Shown piece by piece: positions 48,818 to 58,277 of a DNA stretch of 64,000 nucleotides. The notes under the pieces were generated by a model. It had not been told where the DNA came from and ran no database searches. It saw nothing but the letters and a program-made list of their open reading frames with translations. The stretch is from Pelobacter sp. UBA6093 (GTDB lineage: Bacteria; Desulfobacterota; Desulfuromonadia; Desulfuromonadales; Syntrophotaleaceae). The translations under genes and the position numbers were made by a program. The stretch is from positions 19,857-83,856 of the forward strand of contig DIWZ01000011.1 of NCBI GenBank assembly GCA_002435955.1. The letters are read 5' to 3'. The first letter of the stretch is position 1. Each line of letters begins with the position of its first letter.

Positions 48818-50696
48818 TCACCTCCGGCTCCGCTTCCCCGTCCAATCCATCCATGCCGACCTGAGACATCATCTCGGGCTGTTGATCTGTAGACATCGGC
48901 CGATCCTGCAAAGCTGCCTTTAATTCCGTATCACGGCGATAAACATCGTTGCGAAACTGCAGCCGCCCCTGCGCGTCGACCCAGGCGGTGCGATACAGGA
49001 TATGCACCGGAATGGGTCGCTGCAACTGAACGGTATACGGTTTGGAGCCGGCCATTTCTCTTTCGACCCGTTCCCGGTCCCATCCTTCTTGCCCCTCCAG
49101 AAGATAAGCGGCAAGTTCCAGCGGCCTCGCAATGCGAATACATCCGGAACTAAAAGCACGCTCCTGTTTTTCAAACAGATGCTGTGTCGGCGTATCATGC
49201 AGATAGACGTGGTAAGCATTGGGAAACATGAATTTGACTTTTCCCAGAGGATTCCAGGCGCCCGGCTTCTGCCGCAGCATGCCGGGAAATCTCTGTGCGG
49301 TCATACTCTTCCAATTGATGCCTGATGCAGGGATGATACGATTCGGATCCTTGCCCCAGGCGACAATCTCATAGTGATGGATTTTCAAGTACCTCGGATC
49401 GGCCTTGATAAGCGGCCATTTATCCTGCTTGAATATGGTGGGGGGGACCGTCCAGTAAGGTGCAAACACCAGGTACTTCATCAATGCGGAAAAAACCGGA
49501 GTACGGCGAAATGAGGTTCCCACCACTACCGGCATACGCATGATTTCACGCCCTTCATCAACCACTGTCAAATTGAAGTCGGTAATATCAACCTGCAGAT
49601 AACGGGCACCCACATCGTGGGTCGGCCAGCGTTCACGTTCAAGATTGAGGGTGAGTTGTTCCATGCGCCGGTCGACAGGCACGTTGATCTGCGCCAGGGT
49701 ATCCCTGCCAAGCACCCCATCCGCCCGTAATCCATGCCTGGCCTGAAAGCGTTTCAACGCCTCAACCGTATCCGGATCGAGTTGCCAATCCGATGACTCG
49801 CGGGTTGTTTCGAGATCCCCAACAAGCACCAGGAAGCGCCTCAACAACGGCACCCTCGCATCTTTCTTCCCCAGGGCAACGGACGGGCCGTCGGGCAGAG
49901 TGGGCCAGCCTCCGGCCATGGCCAGCTGGCGATAATGCTCCAGATAGACGGCCAAGCGCCGGAAACCGGTACCATCAGGGAGAAACTCATTCAGGACAGA
50001 CCCGACCTGCTGCTTGAGCAGAACCTGACGCAACACGGTAACCGCATCGGTAGCAGGAACAACAGTCTGCCATTCTGCCGCGTAAAGCCGGGAGATATCT
50101 ACCCGCCCGCCAAGCAGGTGGGACACGTATTTCAAAAAAGCGTCCGTCAGCAGGACATCCACCAACGCCAGACCAACCGGATCGCACTCGACACCGAAGG
50201 ACCGGGTAATGTTGGCTATTTCCAGACAAACAGCCAGCGTCTCGACATGATAATCGCGCGGATTCAACCCTTCAGCCGCCACCCCCTGGACCCGCTCATT
50301 CCATTGCCAGGCAACCGGGGAAAGCTCCCCATCCTGGAACCAGGCCGGTTGATACGCGCGCTGTCGATAAAACGAAACCAGTTGTTCATGCAGTGGCAGC
50401 CGCAACTCTTCCATTTCCAGAACTGCAGGGGCAGATAAGCCGTGCGCGGTAAAGGGCTCGATGATCTGCCGTAACTGACTGGAGACAGAACGAGAGATCT
50501 CCTCACTTCCCGCACAACTTGCCGCAACAGCAAACAAGCTGATCGATACCAGAAGCCACACCCCAATCCATTTTTGCCGGAATGCCAAATGCAATGCCAA
50601 ACTGCCTTTCCTTATAGATGAGACGAACATGTCCCGGTAACCAGATACTACCTTCAAAAGGCCCGCCTTCCGTTTTGGTTCATGAGACGTCTTCAT
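48810..50696 (-). CDS. Murein L,D-transpeptidase, YcbB family
   Basis: 628 aa from the ATG at 50696; ATG 50630 and an upstream TTG at 50747 are alternatives. It forms 3-3 peptidoglycan crosslinks in the periplasm. A signal anchor (KWIGVWLLVSISLFAVAASCAG) is followed by the YcbB scaffold domain, a peptidoglycan-binding domain (DTVEALKRFQARHGLRADGVLG read in parts), and the YkuD catalytic domain with HDTPTQHLF and the active-site cysteine in FSSGCIRIARP. About 60 C-terminal residues after the usual IPVHILYRTAWVD end are acidic. It is separated by 43 nt from the aldehyde dehydrogenase gene on the same strand. Confidence 0.92.
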   Translation of the reverse strand: MKTSHEPKRKAGLLKVVSGYRDMFVSSIRKGSLALHLAFRQKWIGVWLLVSISLFAVAASCAGSEEISRSVSSQLRQIIEPFTAHGLSAPAVLEMEELRLPLHEQLVSFYRQRAYQPAWFQDGELSPVAWQWNERVQGVAAEGLNPRDYHVETLAVCLEIANITRSFGVECDPVGLALVDVLLTDAFLKYVSHLLGGRVDISRLYAAEWQTVVPATDAVTVLRQVLLKQQVGSVLNEFLPDGTGFRRLAVYLEHYRQLAMAGGWPTLPDGPSVALGKKDARVPLLRRFLVLVGDLETTRESSDWQLDPDTVEALKRFQARHGLRADGVLGRDTLAQINVPVDRRMEQLTLNLERERWPTHDVGARYLQVDITDFNLTVVDEGREIMRMPVVVGTSFRRTPVFSALMKYLVFAPYWTVPPTIFKQDKWPLIKADPRYLKIHHYEIVAWGKDPNRIIPASGINWKSMTAQRFPGMLRQKPGAWNPLGKVKFMFPNAYHVYLHDTPTQHLFEKQERAFSSGCIRIARPLELAAYLLEGQEGWDRERVEREMAGSKPYTVQLQRPIPVHILYRTAWVDAQGRLQFRNDVYRRDTELKAALQDRPMSTDQQPEMMSQVGMDGLDGEAEPEVIR

Positions 50697-50739
50697 GCCT
50701 GATGAAGCAAGTGTACCCCATTTATTTGTCTGGAACGAA

Positions 50740-52104
50740 TCACGCAATCCACACGGTCTGTATATTGACGAATTCCATCAAGCCGTAGTGGGAAAGCTCG
50801 CGCCCGTAACCGGAGTCCTTGATGCCGCCAAACGGCAGGCGTGGATCGCTCTTGACCATGCCGTTGATAAACACCGCCCCGGCTTCGATTCGTATCGCCA
50901 GCGCTTCGGCCCGCACCGTATCACGATCCCACACCGAGCCCCCCAGGCCGTAGGGCGTATCGTTGGCCACCGCAACGGCCTGCTCGACATCGGCCACCCT
51001 GATGACCGAGGCGACCGGCCCGAACAGCTCCTCGTGATAGGCAGGCATGTCGGGTGCTACTTCGGCCAGGATCGTGGGAGCATAGAAAAATCCCGGTCGA
51101 TCCAGCTCCATGCCACCCAGCACCAGGCGTGCCCCGGCGGCCACTGATGCTTGCACCTGCTGGTGCAGTTCTTCACGCAAATCTCCCCGGGCCTGGGGAC
51201 CGACCTGAGTATTTTCGACCAGCGGATCACCCACTACCAGCTTTGCCATGGCCTCCTTGAACAGGCCCAGAAACTCCTCGTACACCTCATCAAATACAAT
51301 GAATCGCTTGGCCGCTATGCAACTCTGGCCCGAATTCTGACACCGCGCCCGGGCCCCGACCTGCGCTGCCAGTGCCAGGTCCGCCCCGGGGGTAACGATA
51401 AACGGATCGCTGCCACCCAATTCCAGAACCGTTTTTTTCAGCATCTGCCCGGCCCTGGCGGCCACCTTACGACCTGCAAGTTCGCTGCCGGTCAGGGTCA
51501 CGGCGCGGACATGGGGATGCTCGACAACCCCATCGACGCCACCGGAACCGATCAGCAAGGTGCGGAACACATTGCCGGGCAAGCCCGCTTCGACGAACAA
51601 TGCCTCAATGGCCAGGGCGCAGCGTGGCACATTGGAAGAATGCTTGAGCAGTGCTGCATTGCCGGCCATCAAAGCCGGCGCGGCAAACCGGAATACTTGC
51701 CAGAAGGGAAAATTCCAGGGCATCACCGCCAACACCACCCCCAGGGGACAAAAGGTGACGTAAGACCGGGAAGCATCGCTGGCAACCGGCTGATCGGCCA
51801 GCATGGCGGGAGCCTGTTGCGCATAGTATTCGCAAACCAGGGCGCACTTTTCGATTTCACCGCGTCCTTGGGTGATCGGTTTGCCCATCTCCAGTGCCAT
51901 CAAACGTGCCAGTTCTTCAGATCGCGCCCGCAACAACTGCGCCAGGGAAACAAACCGCGTACCGCGCTCCTGCGTCGGAACATGCCGCCAGCCCTGCCAG
52001 GCCTGGTGTACCTGTTCGATAATATTAACCACCTTTTCGGTATCGTATTCCTCAAAGGACCCGGATTCTTCACCGGTAGCGGGATTGATCGATTTCATGC
52101 TCAT
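50740..52104 (-). CDS. Aldehyde dehydrogenase, succinate-semialdehyde type
   Basis: 454 aa. NAD(P)-dependent oxidation of an aldehyde, most like the Sad/GabD group. Motifs: VMPWNFPFWQVFR (about 132), LTGSELAG, the general base in LELGGSDPFIV (about 231) and the catalytic cysteine in NSGQSCIAAKRF (about 262), then EELFGPVASV and PFGGIKDSGYGRELS. Length is slightly short compared with 480 for GabD, as in Sad-type enzymes. No GABA gene is near, so the physiological aldehyde is open. Confidence 0.92.
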   Translation of the reverse strand: MSMKSINPATGEESGSFEEYDTEKVVNIIEQVHQAWQGWRHVPTQERGTRFVSLAQLLRARSEELARLMALEMGKPITQGRGEIEKCALVCEYYAQQAPAMLADQPVASDASRSYVTFCPLGVVLAVMPWNFPFWQVFRFAAPALMAGNAALLKHSSNVPRCALAIEALFVEAGLPGNVFRTLLIGSGGVDGVVEHPHVRAVTLTGSELAGRKVAARAGQMLKKTVLELGGSDPFIVTPGADLALAAQVGARARCQNSGQSCIAAKRFIVFDEVYEEFLGLFKEAMAKLVVGDPLVENTQVGPQARGDLREELHQQVQASVAAGARLVLGGMELDRPGFFYAPTILAEVAPDMPAYHEELFGPVASVIRVADVEQAVAVANDTPYGLGGSVWDRDTVRAEALAIRIEAGAVFINGMVKSDPRLPFGGIKDSGYGRELSHYGLMEFVNIQTVWIA

Positions 52105-52309
52105 CGTGCCAACTCCTTGTCATTCGCCAGTCATTGCGGCTCTATATTTAAACCAACCACCCCAGGCCTCGAAAGTCAAGAGTATGCAGCCGCTTTAGCA
52201 CCCGGGCACACGGCAGCATTAACGTGTTGCGGTAAAAACACGGCGGTTGTTGAACCGCAGGGAAATTTCTGCCATAGTAGCGGCACCTGTCGCAGAAAGG
52301 AACCCACTC

Positions 52310-53113
52310 TTGGATACTGCTGAAAACTTCATCCGCCCTTTTGCCCGCCTTCACTGGCACTGGCGCGTTCAGCGCTGGAAACGCACCCTGTCTAGATATG
52401 TATCCGATCCGCGGCTGCCCTACAGCCCGGTGTGCGTTTCGCGTGTGCTGATCGGCGTCAACCTGCTGTGGTTCACCTTTATGATTCTGCGCGCCCTGGC
52501 CGCCGGGCTGGGCCCGGGGGTCGCTCTCAATCCCCCCACCGGCCTGCTCATGTATTTCGGCGCCCAGCGCTGGAACCCCGAGGTGCTGATTTTCAACCAG
52601 TGGTGGCGTTGCCTGACCTACGCCTATTCCCATGGTGGCCTGATCCACCTTGGCTTCAACATGGTGGTGCTTTACCAGGTCGGTCCCCTTGTCGAAGACC
52701 AGATCGGACCGGCACGTTTTTTCACCCTTTATACCTTTACCGCCCTGACTGCCACCCTGCTCGGATTGCTGTGGCACCCGATGGTTCCGGTAGTGGGCGC
52801 CTCCGGCTCCCTGTTCGGGCTCATCGGCTTCGCCGCGGTCTACTTTCATCGGCTGGGCAATCACGCTCATACGGTACGCAATTTCATGCTGCAATGGGCG
52901 GCCATGGCCTTTATTTTCGGCCTGCTTCTCGGGGCTGACAATGCCGGACATCTCGGCGGCGCACTGGGCGGAGCGGCTTTCGGCCTGCTATTGCCTCTGG
53001 GTGGGCGCGGGCACAAGGCGACCTCCAACCTGTTCAGCGGCTTGGCCGGCCTGGCCGGCATCGTTACCGTGGCCAGCCTGCTGTTGCAAATTATTTTCCC
53101 CTTCCCACGTTGA
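52310..53113 (+). CDS. Rhomboid family intramembrane serine protease
   Basis: 267 aa from TTG 52310, chosen because AAAGGA lies 8 nt upstream; an upstream start at 52247 has no such site. TTGAAC (52250-52255) and CATAGT (52273-52278), 17 nt apart, could be its promoter. Six hydrophobic segments follow. The catalytic serine is in GASGSLFGLIG (about residue 167) and the histidine in DNAGHLGGALGG (about 212), with the HGGLIHLGFNM loop earlier (about 105). It cleaves membrane proteins; the substrate is unknown. YbaK follows 13 nt later. Confidence 0.9.
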   Translation: MDTAENFIRPFARLHWHWRVQRWKRTLSRYVSDPRLPYSPVCVSRVLIGVNLLWFTFMILRALAAGLGPGVALNPPTGLLMYFGAQRWNPEVLIFNQWWRCLTYAYSHGGLIHLGFNMVVLYQVGPLVEDQIGPARFFTLYTFTALTATLLGLLWHPMVPVVGASGSLFGLIGFAAVYFHRLGNHAHTVRNFMLQWAAMAFIFGLLLGADNAGHLGGALGGAAFGLLLPLGGRGHKATSNLFSGLAGLAGIVTVASLLLQIIFPFPR

Positions 53114-53126
53114 TTCGGAACGCTTC

Positions 53127-53612
53127 ATGGCCAAACATAAAATCCCCGTGACGCCGGCAATCCGCATGTTGCGACAACACGACATCCCCTTCACCGGCCA
53201 CCTCTACGCCTACGAGGATCATGGCGGCACCGCCGTCTGCGCTCGGGAGTTGGGGGTGGACGAGCATGCCGTGATTAAAACCCTGATTATGGAAACGGAC
53301 CAGGGAGATCCGCTGATCATGCTTATGCACGGCGACCGCGAAATCTCCACCCGGGAACTGGCGCGCGTGTTGGGCACGAAACAGGTTACACCCTGTTCGC
53401 CGCAGACGGCGGACCGGCATTCGGGATACCAGGTGGGGGGCACATCCCCCTTCGGAACGCGAAAAAGCATGCCGGTTTACTTGGAAGAAACCATCGCCGA
53501 GCTGCCGGTTATCTATATCAACGGCGGCAAACGCGGGTTTCTGGTCGCCATCACGCCGCAGGATCTCATAAAAGTGTTATGCCCCGGCATGGTGCGGGTA
53601 GCCCAGCCCTGA
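53127..53612 (+). CDS. ybaK: Cys-tRNA(Pro) deacylase YbaK/EbsC
   Basis: 161 aa from ATG 53127. YbaK hydrolyses mischarged Cys-tRNA(Pro). The family core is visible: TPAIRMLRQHDIPF at the start, DEHAVIKTLIME with the conserved lysine (about 52), GYQVGGTSPFGTRKSMPVYLE (read in parts, about 105-125) and IYINGGKRGFLVAI. It follows the rhomboid gene closely in the same direction. Confidence 0.93.
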   Translation: MAKHKIPVTPAIRMLRQHDIPFTGHLYAYEDHGGTAVCARELGVDEHAVIKTLIMETDQGDPLIMLMHGDREISTRELARVLGTKQVTPCSPQTADRHSGYQVGGTSPFGTRKSMPVYLEETIAELPVIYINGGKRGFLVAITPQDLIKVLCPGMVRVAQP

Positions 53613-53692
53613 CGCGCAACTGGCTAAAATGAAACTGTTGCTATAATGGAAACAACAGCTTTATGCGCCATTCCACCGTCGAAGGGGGTGCC

Positions 53693-55141
53693 ATGTCCAC
53701 TCACCGCTATTCCGCGCTGCTGACCGATCTGTACGAGCTGACCATGCTTGCCGGCTATTTTGAAAAAGACATGCATCGGCAACCGGCGGTGTTCGATTTG
53801 TTTTTCCGTCGCAATCCCTTCATAGGGGGATACGCCATTTTCGCCGGCCTGCAACCGGCCCTCGAATACCTGTCGCAACTGCAATTTACCGCAGATGACC
53901 TGACCTACCTGCAATCACTGGGCATATTCAAACCGGCCTTTCTCGACTACCTGAAGGATTTCCGCTTTCGCGCCAAGGTCACCGCCCCCGCCGAAGGTAC
54001 GGTGGTGTTTGCCAACGAGCCGCTGGTTACCGTCGAAGGGGAGTTGGCCCAGGCCCAGCTGGTGGAAACCGCTCTGCTCAACATCATCAACTTCCAGACC
54101 CTGGTGGCCACCAAGGCCGCACGTATCGTCAGCGTGGCCAGCCCCGGCACCGTTGTGGAATTCGGCTTGCGCCGCGCCCACGGTCCGGACGGCGGTTTGA
54201 GCGAAGCCCGGGCCGCTTTTATCGGCGGCGCGCGCAGCACCAGCAACACCTGGGCGGGACAAACTTTCGACATTCCGGTCAAAGGCACCCATGCCCACAG
54301 CTGGGTGATGGCCTTTCCCGATGAACTCAGCGCATTTCGGGCCTATGCGGACTGTTTCCCCGACCAGTGCATTCTGCTGGTCGATACCTACGATACTCTG
54401 GCAAGCGGCCTGCCCAACGCCATCACCGTCGCGCGGGAATTGCGTGCCAAAGGGCACGAGGTCAAAGGCATTCGCCTCGATTCCGGAGATATGGCTTACC
54501 TGAGCAAGGAAGCGCGTCGCATGCTGGATGAAGCGGGTTTCCCCGGCATAAAGATCGTCGCTTCAAGCGACCTGGATGAAACCGTCATTCAGTCGATCCG
54601 CACGGAAGGCGGTTGTATCGATACTTACGGGGTGGGAACGCAACTGGCTACCTGCGGGGGAGTAGGCGGCGGTGCCCTGGGGGGGGTCTACAAACTCGTG
54701 CGCTTCGATCATCAGCCCAAGTTGAAAGTGACCAGCGATATTGCCAAGGCCACTCTGCCCGACCGCAAGCGGCTCTTGCGCGCGGTATGGCCCAACGGAG
54801 AGTACTGCCTCGATGTTATCTGTCTGGAAGGCGAAGAACCGGCTGCCGGCACGACGGTGTTCGACCCGATCAACCCGTCCCGTACCAAACGCATCCCTCT
54901 CGAGGTGCGGTTTGAGGAAATACGCCAGGTTGTCATGCAGGAAGGTCATCCCACCCTGCCCGCCTCGTCACTGGCTGCCATGGCCGATCGTTGTGCCCGG
55001 CAGCTGCGCTTGTTGCCCAAGGGAACCACTCGCCTGACCAACCCGCATATCTACAAGGTCGCCATAAGCGCCGGTCTTCATCAGTTGCGCAGCCGCCTGA
55101 TACAGAAAGCACTCGACAACCAACCCCGCAATCCGCAGTAG
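53693..55141 (+). CDS. pncB: Nicotinate phosphoribosyltransferase
   Basis: 482 aa from ATG 53693, with AAGGGGGT in front; an in-frame ATG at 53663 has no such site. It makes nicotinate mononucleotide for NAD salvage. Features: LLTDLYELTMLAGYF at the start, FGLRRAHGPDGG (about 155), the phosphorylated-histidine region KGTHAHSWVMAF (about 198) and IRLDSGDMAYL (about 262). TATAAT at 53642-53647 may be its -10 box. The gene is a single unit followed by a 145-nt gap. Confidence 0.93.
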   Translation: MSTHRYSALLTDLYELTMLAGYFEKDMHRQPAVFDLFFRRNPFIGGYAIFAGLQPALEYLSQLQFTADDLTYLQSLGIFKPAFLDYLKDFRFRAKVTAPAEGTVVFANEPLVTVEGELAQAQLVETALLNIINFQTLVATKAARIVSVASPGTVVEFGLRRAHGPDGGLSEARAAFIGGARSTSNTWAGQTFDIPVKGTHAHSWVMAFPDELSAFRAYADCFPDQCILLVDTYDTLASGLPNAITVARELRAKGHEVKGIRLDSGDMAYLSKEARRMLDEAGFPGIKIVASSDLDETVIQSIRTEGGCIDTYGVGTQLATCGGVGGGALGGVYKLVRFDHQPKLKVTSDIAKATLPDRKRLLRAVWPNGEYCLDVICLEGEEPAAGTTVFDPINPSRTKRIPLEVRFEEIRQVVMQEGHPTLPASSLAAMADRCARQLRLLPKGTTRLTNPHIYKVAISAGLHQLRSRLIQKALDNQPRNPQ

Positions 55142-55196
55142 TGAAAAACCCATGTCGAAACATCATGGACGATCCTGGTCAAGTCCCTGATAGGCC

Positions 55197-55225
55197 TTGA
55201 AAAAGCGTCTGCAACATGCTATACA
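55197..55225 (+). promoter_or_regulatory. Sigma-70-type promoter of the cyclophilin gene
   Basis: TTGAAA (55197-55202) and TATACA (55220-55225) are 17 nt apart, close to consensus. Transcription would start near 55232, 56 nt before the cyclophilin ATG; an AAGGAG-like GAGGAG precedes that start codon. Confidence 0.65.
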
Positions 55226-55287
55226 GCCAGCCTCCAGGCGCACTTTTTGGCCGGCAGATATAAAAAAATCATCGAGGAGCAAACCTT

Positions 55288-55800
55288 ATGAGCCATACCA
55301 ATCCCGTCGCACGCATCGAAACTTCGAAGGGTCCCATTACCATCGAGCTCGACATCGAAAAGGCCCCTGTTACCGTAGCAAACTTTATCGAGTATGCAAA
55401 AAGCGGCTTTTACGAAAACACTATCTTCCACCGGGTTATCCCCGGCTTCATGATCCAGGGCGGCGGCATGACCGCGAGCATGGAAAGCAAGGCGACCCGG
55501 GTCCCCATCAAGAACGAGGCGGGCAACGGGCTGCTTAACAAGCGCGGCACTATCGCCATGGCCCGGACCCAGATCGTGGACAGCGCAACGGCGCAGTTTT
55601 TCATCAATGTGGTGGACAACGATTTTCTCAATCACCAGGGCCCGACCCCCGCAGCCTTCGGCTATGCCGTTTTCGGCAAGGTCATCGACGGGATGGAGAC
55701 GGTCGATGCCATCCAGCAGGTAGCCACCGGCAGCCACAGTGGACATCGGGATGTACCGGTCGACGCGATCGTGATCGAACGCATCACCATCATCGACTGA
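55288..55800 (+). CDS. Cyclophilin-type peptidyl-prolyl cis-trans isomerase
   Basis: 170 aa, no signal peptide, so cytoplasmic (PpiB type). The catalytic arginine region is FHRVIPGFMIQGGGM (about 51), followed by GTIAMAR and SATAQFFINVVDND (about 104) and AFGYAVFGKVIDGMETVD. Here GTIAMART carries the usual substrate pocket. It is a single gene between its own promoter and a long hairpin. Confidence 0.94.
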   Translation: MSHTNPVARIETSKGPITIELDIEKAPVTVANFIEYAKSGFYENTIFHRVIPGFMIQGGGMTASMESKATRVPIKNEAGNGLLNKRGTIAMARTQIVDSATAQFFINVVDNDFLNHQGPTPAAFGYAVFGKVIDGMETVDAIQQVATGSHSGHRDVPVDAIVIERITIID

Positions 55801-55817
55801 AGGGTGGACAGGTAATA

Positions 55818-55864
55818 CCACAGGACCCACGGGGACATATCGAACATTCCCTGCGGTCCTGTGG
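55818..55864. terminator. Long bidirectional hairpin between ppi and rlmI
   Basis: CCACAGGACC (55818-55827) and GGTCCTGTGG (55855-55864) form a perfect 10-bp stem with further pairing inside (ACGGGGA against TCCCTGC). It lies between two convergent genes, where it could end both transcripts. There is no strong T-run on either side. Confidence 0.6.
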
Positions 55865-55888
55865 ATCCCTGGTTATCGCAAACGCGTT

Positions 55889-57085
55889 TCAGCCCTTGAC
55901 GCTGATCAGATATTTCAGATACCGCCCCTCGGGAAAGGTGACCGGATAGGGAAAGTCGCCCGCCTGGCCGTAATTGCCGATGACCCGCAAGGTCGCCCCC
56001 GCGGCTAGGGCACCACGCCGTAATTCCTTGAGATAATCGGCCAAGTCGACTTTCTGATGATTGGATGAGGTGATCAGCACCCCGCCTGACTGCAGCAGCG
56101 GCAAGGCCTCAGTCACCAGGTCGGAGGTGCCGCCGCTGGTGGTAAAACGACTCTTGCCGACGGTGGAAAAACTCGGCGGATCCATGATAATGATGTCAAA
56201 GGTTCGCCCCTGCCGCTGCAGATCCTGCAGTACATTGCGGCAATCGCCGACCAGAAAGTCATGCCGTTTGGGATTGAGGCGGTTGGCTTCAAAGTTCTCG
56301 CGGGCCCAGTCCAGGTACTGCGCCGAGGCATCGACGCTGGTGACCCTGGCGGCGCCGGCCACCGCCGCCGCCACCGAAAAGGCACCGGTATAGGCGAACA
56401 GATTCAGCACCTTTACGCCTGCGGCGCGCCCCATCAGATCCCGACGGTTGTCCCGCTGATCCCCGAAAAGACCGGTATTGAGGCCTTCCTCCAGATCCAC
56501 CAGCAGGGTCAGACCGTTTTCAAGCACCTTCAATCGGCCGGAAACCGGTCTGCCACATAACAGTTTGCTCAACTGTTTGGGCTTGTCGGCCAGCTTGCGG
56601 GTTTGCTGCGGACGAAATTTTTCATAAATCCCGACCGGCTGCAGGGCCTTCTGTAAAGCGGAAACCAGCAAAGGCAGATGCGGCCGCCAGATCCGGCTGA
56701 AGAGCTGGATCATCAGGTAGTCGCCATACCGGTCCACGGTGAGGCCCGGCAGAAAGTCCCCTTCGGCATTGATCAACCGATAGGCGTTGGTATCGGTCAG
56801 ATCGAGATGACGCTGCCGCAAGTCGAGAGCTTGCTGCACTTTTTCATCAACCCAGGCCTGGTCAAGGTCCATGGGAGTAAAATCGAGTACCCGCGCCACG
56901 ATCCGATCATCAGGATCGAGCAAGGCCATGGCCAAAGTGCGGTCGGCCTCGTCGGCAAGTCGAATCAGGTCGCCGGCACGGCCCTTGGGCCATTGTTTGG
57001 TATAACGATCGGCGATCACCCATGGATGACCAAGCTGCAGCATTTGCACCGTTTGCGGACCGACGATAAAAGCAGGTTTTTTCAT
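55889..57085 (-). CDS. rlmI: 23S rRNA (cytosine 1962-C5)-methyltransferase RlmI family
   Basis: 398 aa. The N-terminal PUA domain (about 1-75) has LQLGHPWVIADRYTKQWPKG-like text (read in parts). A middle domain has GLTVDRYGDYLMIQLF and the RlmI-type LENGLTLLVDLEEGLNTGLFGDQRDNR (read in parts, about 190-217). The SAM domain has VLNLFAYTGAFSVAAA (about 228) and the catalytic-region MDPPSF (about 300). The family modifies C1962 of 23S rRNA, a single-gene function, and no partner is near. Confidence 0.88.
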   Translation of the reverse strand: MKKPAFIVGPQTVQMLQLGHPWVIADRYTKQWPKGRAGDLIRLADEADRTLAMALLDPDDRIVARVLDFTPMDLDQAWVDEKVQQALDLRQRHLDLTDTNAYRLINAEGDFLPGLTVDRYGDYLMIQLFSRIWRPHLPLLVSALQKALQPVGIYEKFRPQQTRKLADKPKQLSKLLCGRPVSGRLKVLENGLTLLVDLEEGLNTGLFGDQRDNRRDLMGRAAGVKVLNLFAYTGAFSVAAAVAGAARVTSVDASAQYLDWARENFEANRLNPKRHDFLVGDCRNVLQDLQRQGRTFDIIIMDPPSFSTVGKSRFTTSGGTSDLVTEALPLLQSGGVLITSSNHQKVDLADYLKELRRGALAAGATLRVIGNYGQAGDFPYPVTFPEGRYLKYLISVKG

Positions 57086-57330
57086 ACAGATTCTATCCTT
57101 GTGGAATATACGCTTTGCTCATCCCCGGCTTCCGAATCGGAACCCGGGAGTTATTCATAAGAAACCCGATCAATGGCGAAGCGCGCCATTCTAACCGGCA
57201 ACGTACGATTCGACAAGCCCGGTGTCTATATGTGACGCATCGTCTCGAAACAGCGCGGTTCATGTAGAATCCGGTCAGGCCAGGAAAATCTTGAATCCTC
57301 GACTGAACTTTACCGACAAAGGTAGACACA

Positions 57331-57984
57331 ATGAATGACAATCCCAAAACCTCAGCGGAATCCCACATCGAAACCATCATGGGGCAACTCGAACCCGGCT
57401 CCGACCGTTATCGGGTTCTCGATGTGGCTCGCCGCTTCAAATCGTCCTGGGTGGAACTGGGAGAAGAACTGCTGCGCGTCAACCAGGGCGGGCTTTATCA
57501 GCATTGGGGTTATGCCTCGTTTGAAGAATACTGCCAGAAAGAAATCCGCATCCGCAAACCAACCGCGCAGAAGCTGACACAGGCGTATCGTTTTATCAGT
57601 CGGGAAGAACCCCAGTTGTTGGCGGAACAATCGCCGCTGCAATCGGTGCCCGACTACCGCAGCATCGACCTGCTGCGCCAGGCGCGAGAGGAACATTCTT
57701 TCTCGGATGAAGATTACGCCGCCCTGCGCCAAACCGTCATCGATCAGGAGCGCAGCCACCCCACTGCCGTCAAATGTTTTAAAAGCTTCGTCTCTGAGCC
57801 GCCACCCGACGGCAAGGAGCGCCATCGACTGTGCAAACAGGCGCTGTCTGCCGCGCGGCGCCTGACCGACACGCTGGAACAGATGGATGATCTGCCGCCA
57901 GGACACAGGGATGTGTTGCGCGACATCGTCGCCTGGCTCGATGCCGCAACCACCGAATCGGAGAATAGCAACGACAACGCCTGA
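57331..57984 (+). CDS. Conserved-looking protein of unknown function
   Basis: 217 aa. I do not recognise a named family. The first 100 residues contain VELGEELLRVNQGGLYQHWGYASFEEYCQ and RIRKPTAQKLTQAYRF (read in parts), a helix-turn-helix-like pattern seen in phage or plasmid proteins that act before DNA binding. The rest is helical and acidic. It stands alone between long non-coding gaps (245 and 293 nt). Function is open. Confidence 0.7.
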   Translation: MNDNPKTSAESHIETIMGQLEPGSDRYRVLDVARRFKSSWVELGEELLRVNQGGLYQHWGYASFEEYCQKEIRIRKPTAQKLTQAYRFISREEPQLLAEQSPLQSVPDYRSIDLLRQAREEHSFSDEDYAALRQTVIDQERSHPTAVKCFKSFVSEPPPDGKERHRLCKQALSAARRLTDTLEQMDDLPPGHRDVLRDIVAWLDAATTESENSNDNA

Positions 57985-58226
57985 ATGCGCCCTTTTTCGG
58001 TCCGACACCTTGCAATACGCGAAACAGGACATGGTGGCACGGATCGGACGTTACCGATCATGACGTCCCGGGCCCTCCGAATCGATGAACCAGGGCACGA
58101 CCGCCACAGCGTCGCACATGCCGTTGATACAATGCATGGACAGGCAAACTGATACTTTCCAAATCGGTCCTGTTCATGCTATCCTCCATCCTCCGCGCGG
58201 CCTGTCCCCTCAAGTGACTTTCATTT

Positions 58227-58255
58227 GGGACAACCCCCAGCAAGGGTGCTATAAT
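58227..58255 (+). promoter_or_regulatory. Sigma-70-type promoter of the UbiE-like gene
   Basis: GGGACA (58227-58232) and TATAAT (58250-58255) are 17 nt apart; the -10 box is perfect and the -35 box matches 4 of 6. The transcript would begin near 58262, leaving a 16-nt leader with AGGAG before the start at 58278. Confidence 0.6.
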
Positions 58256-58277
58256 CGTTTCATTCCAGGAGAGATGA

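Noticed and set aside
51151..52323. 390-codon plus-strand open frame across the aldehyde dehydrogenase
   Set aside because: Shadow of the dehydrogenase, whose catalytic motifs are unambiguous on the other strand.
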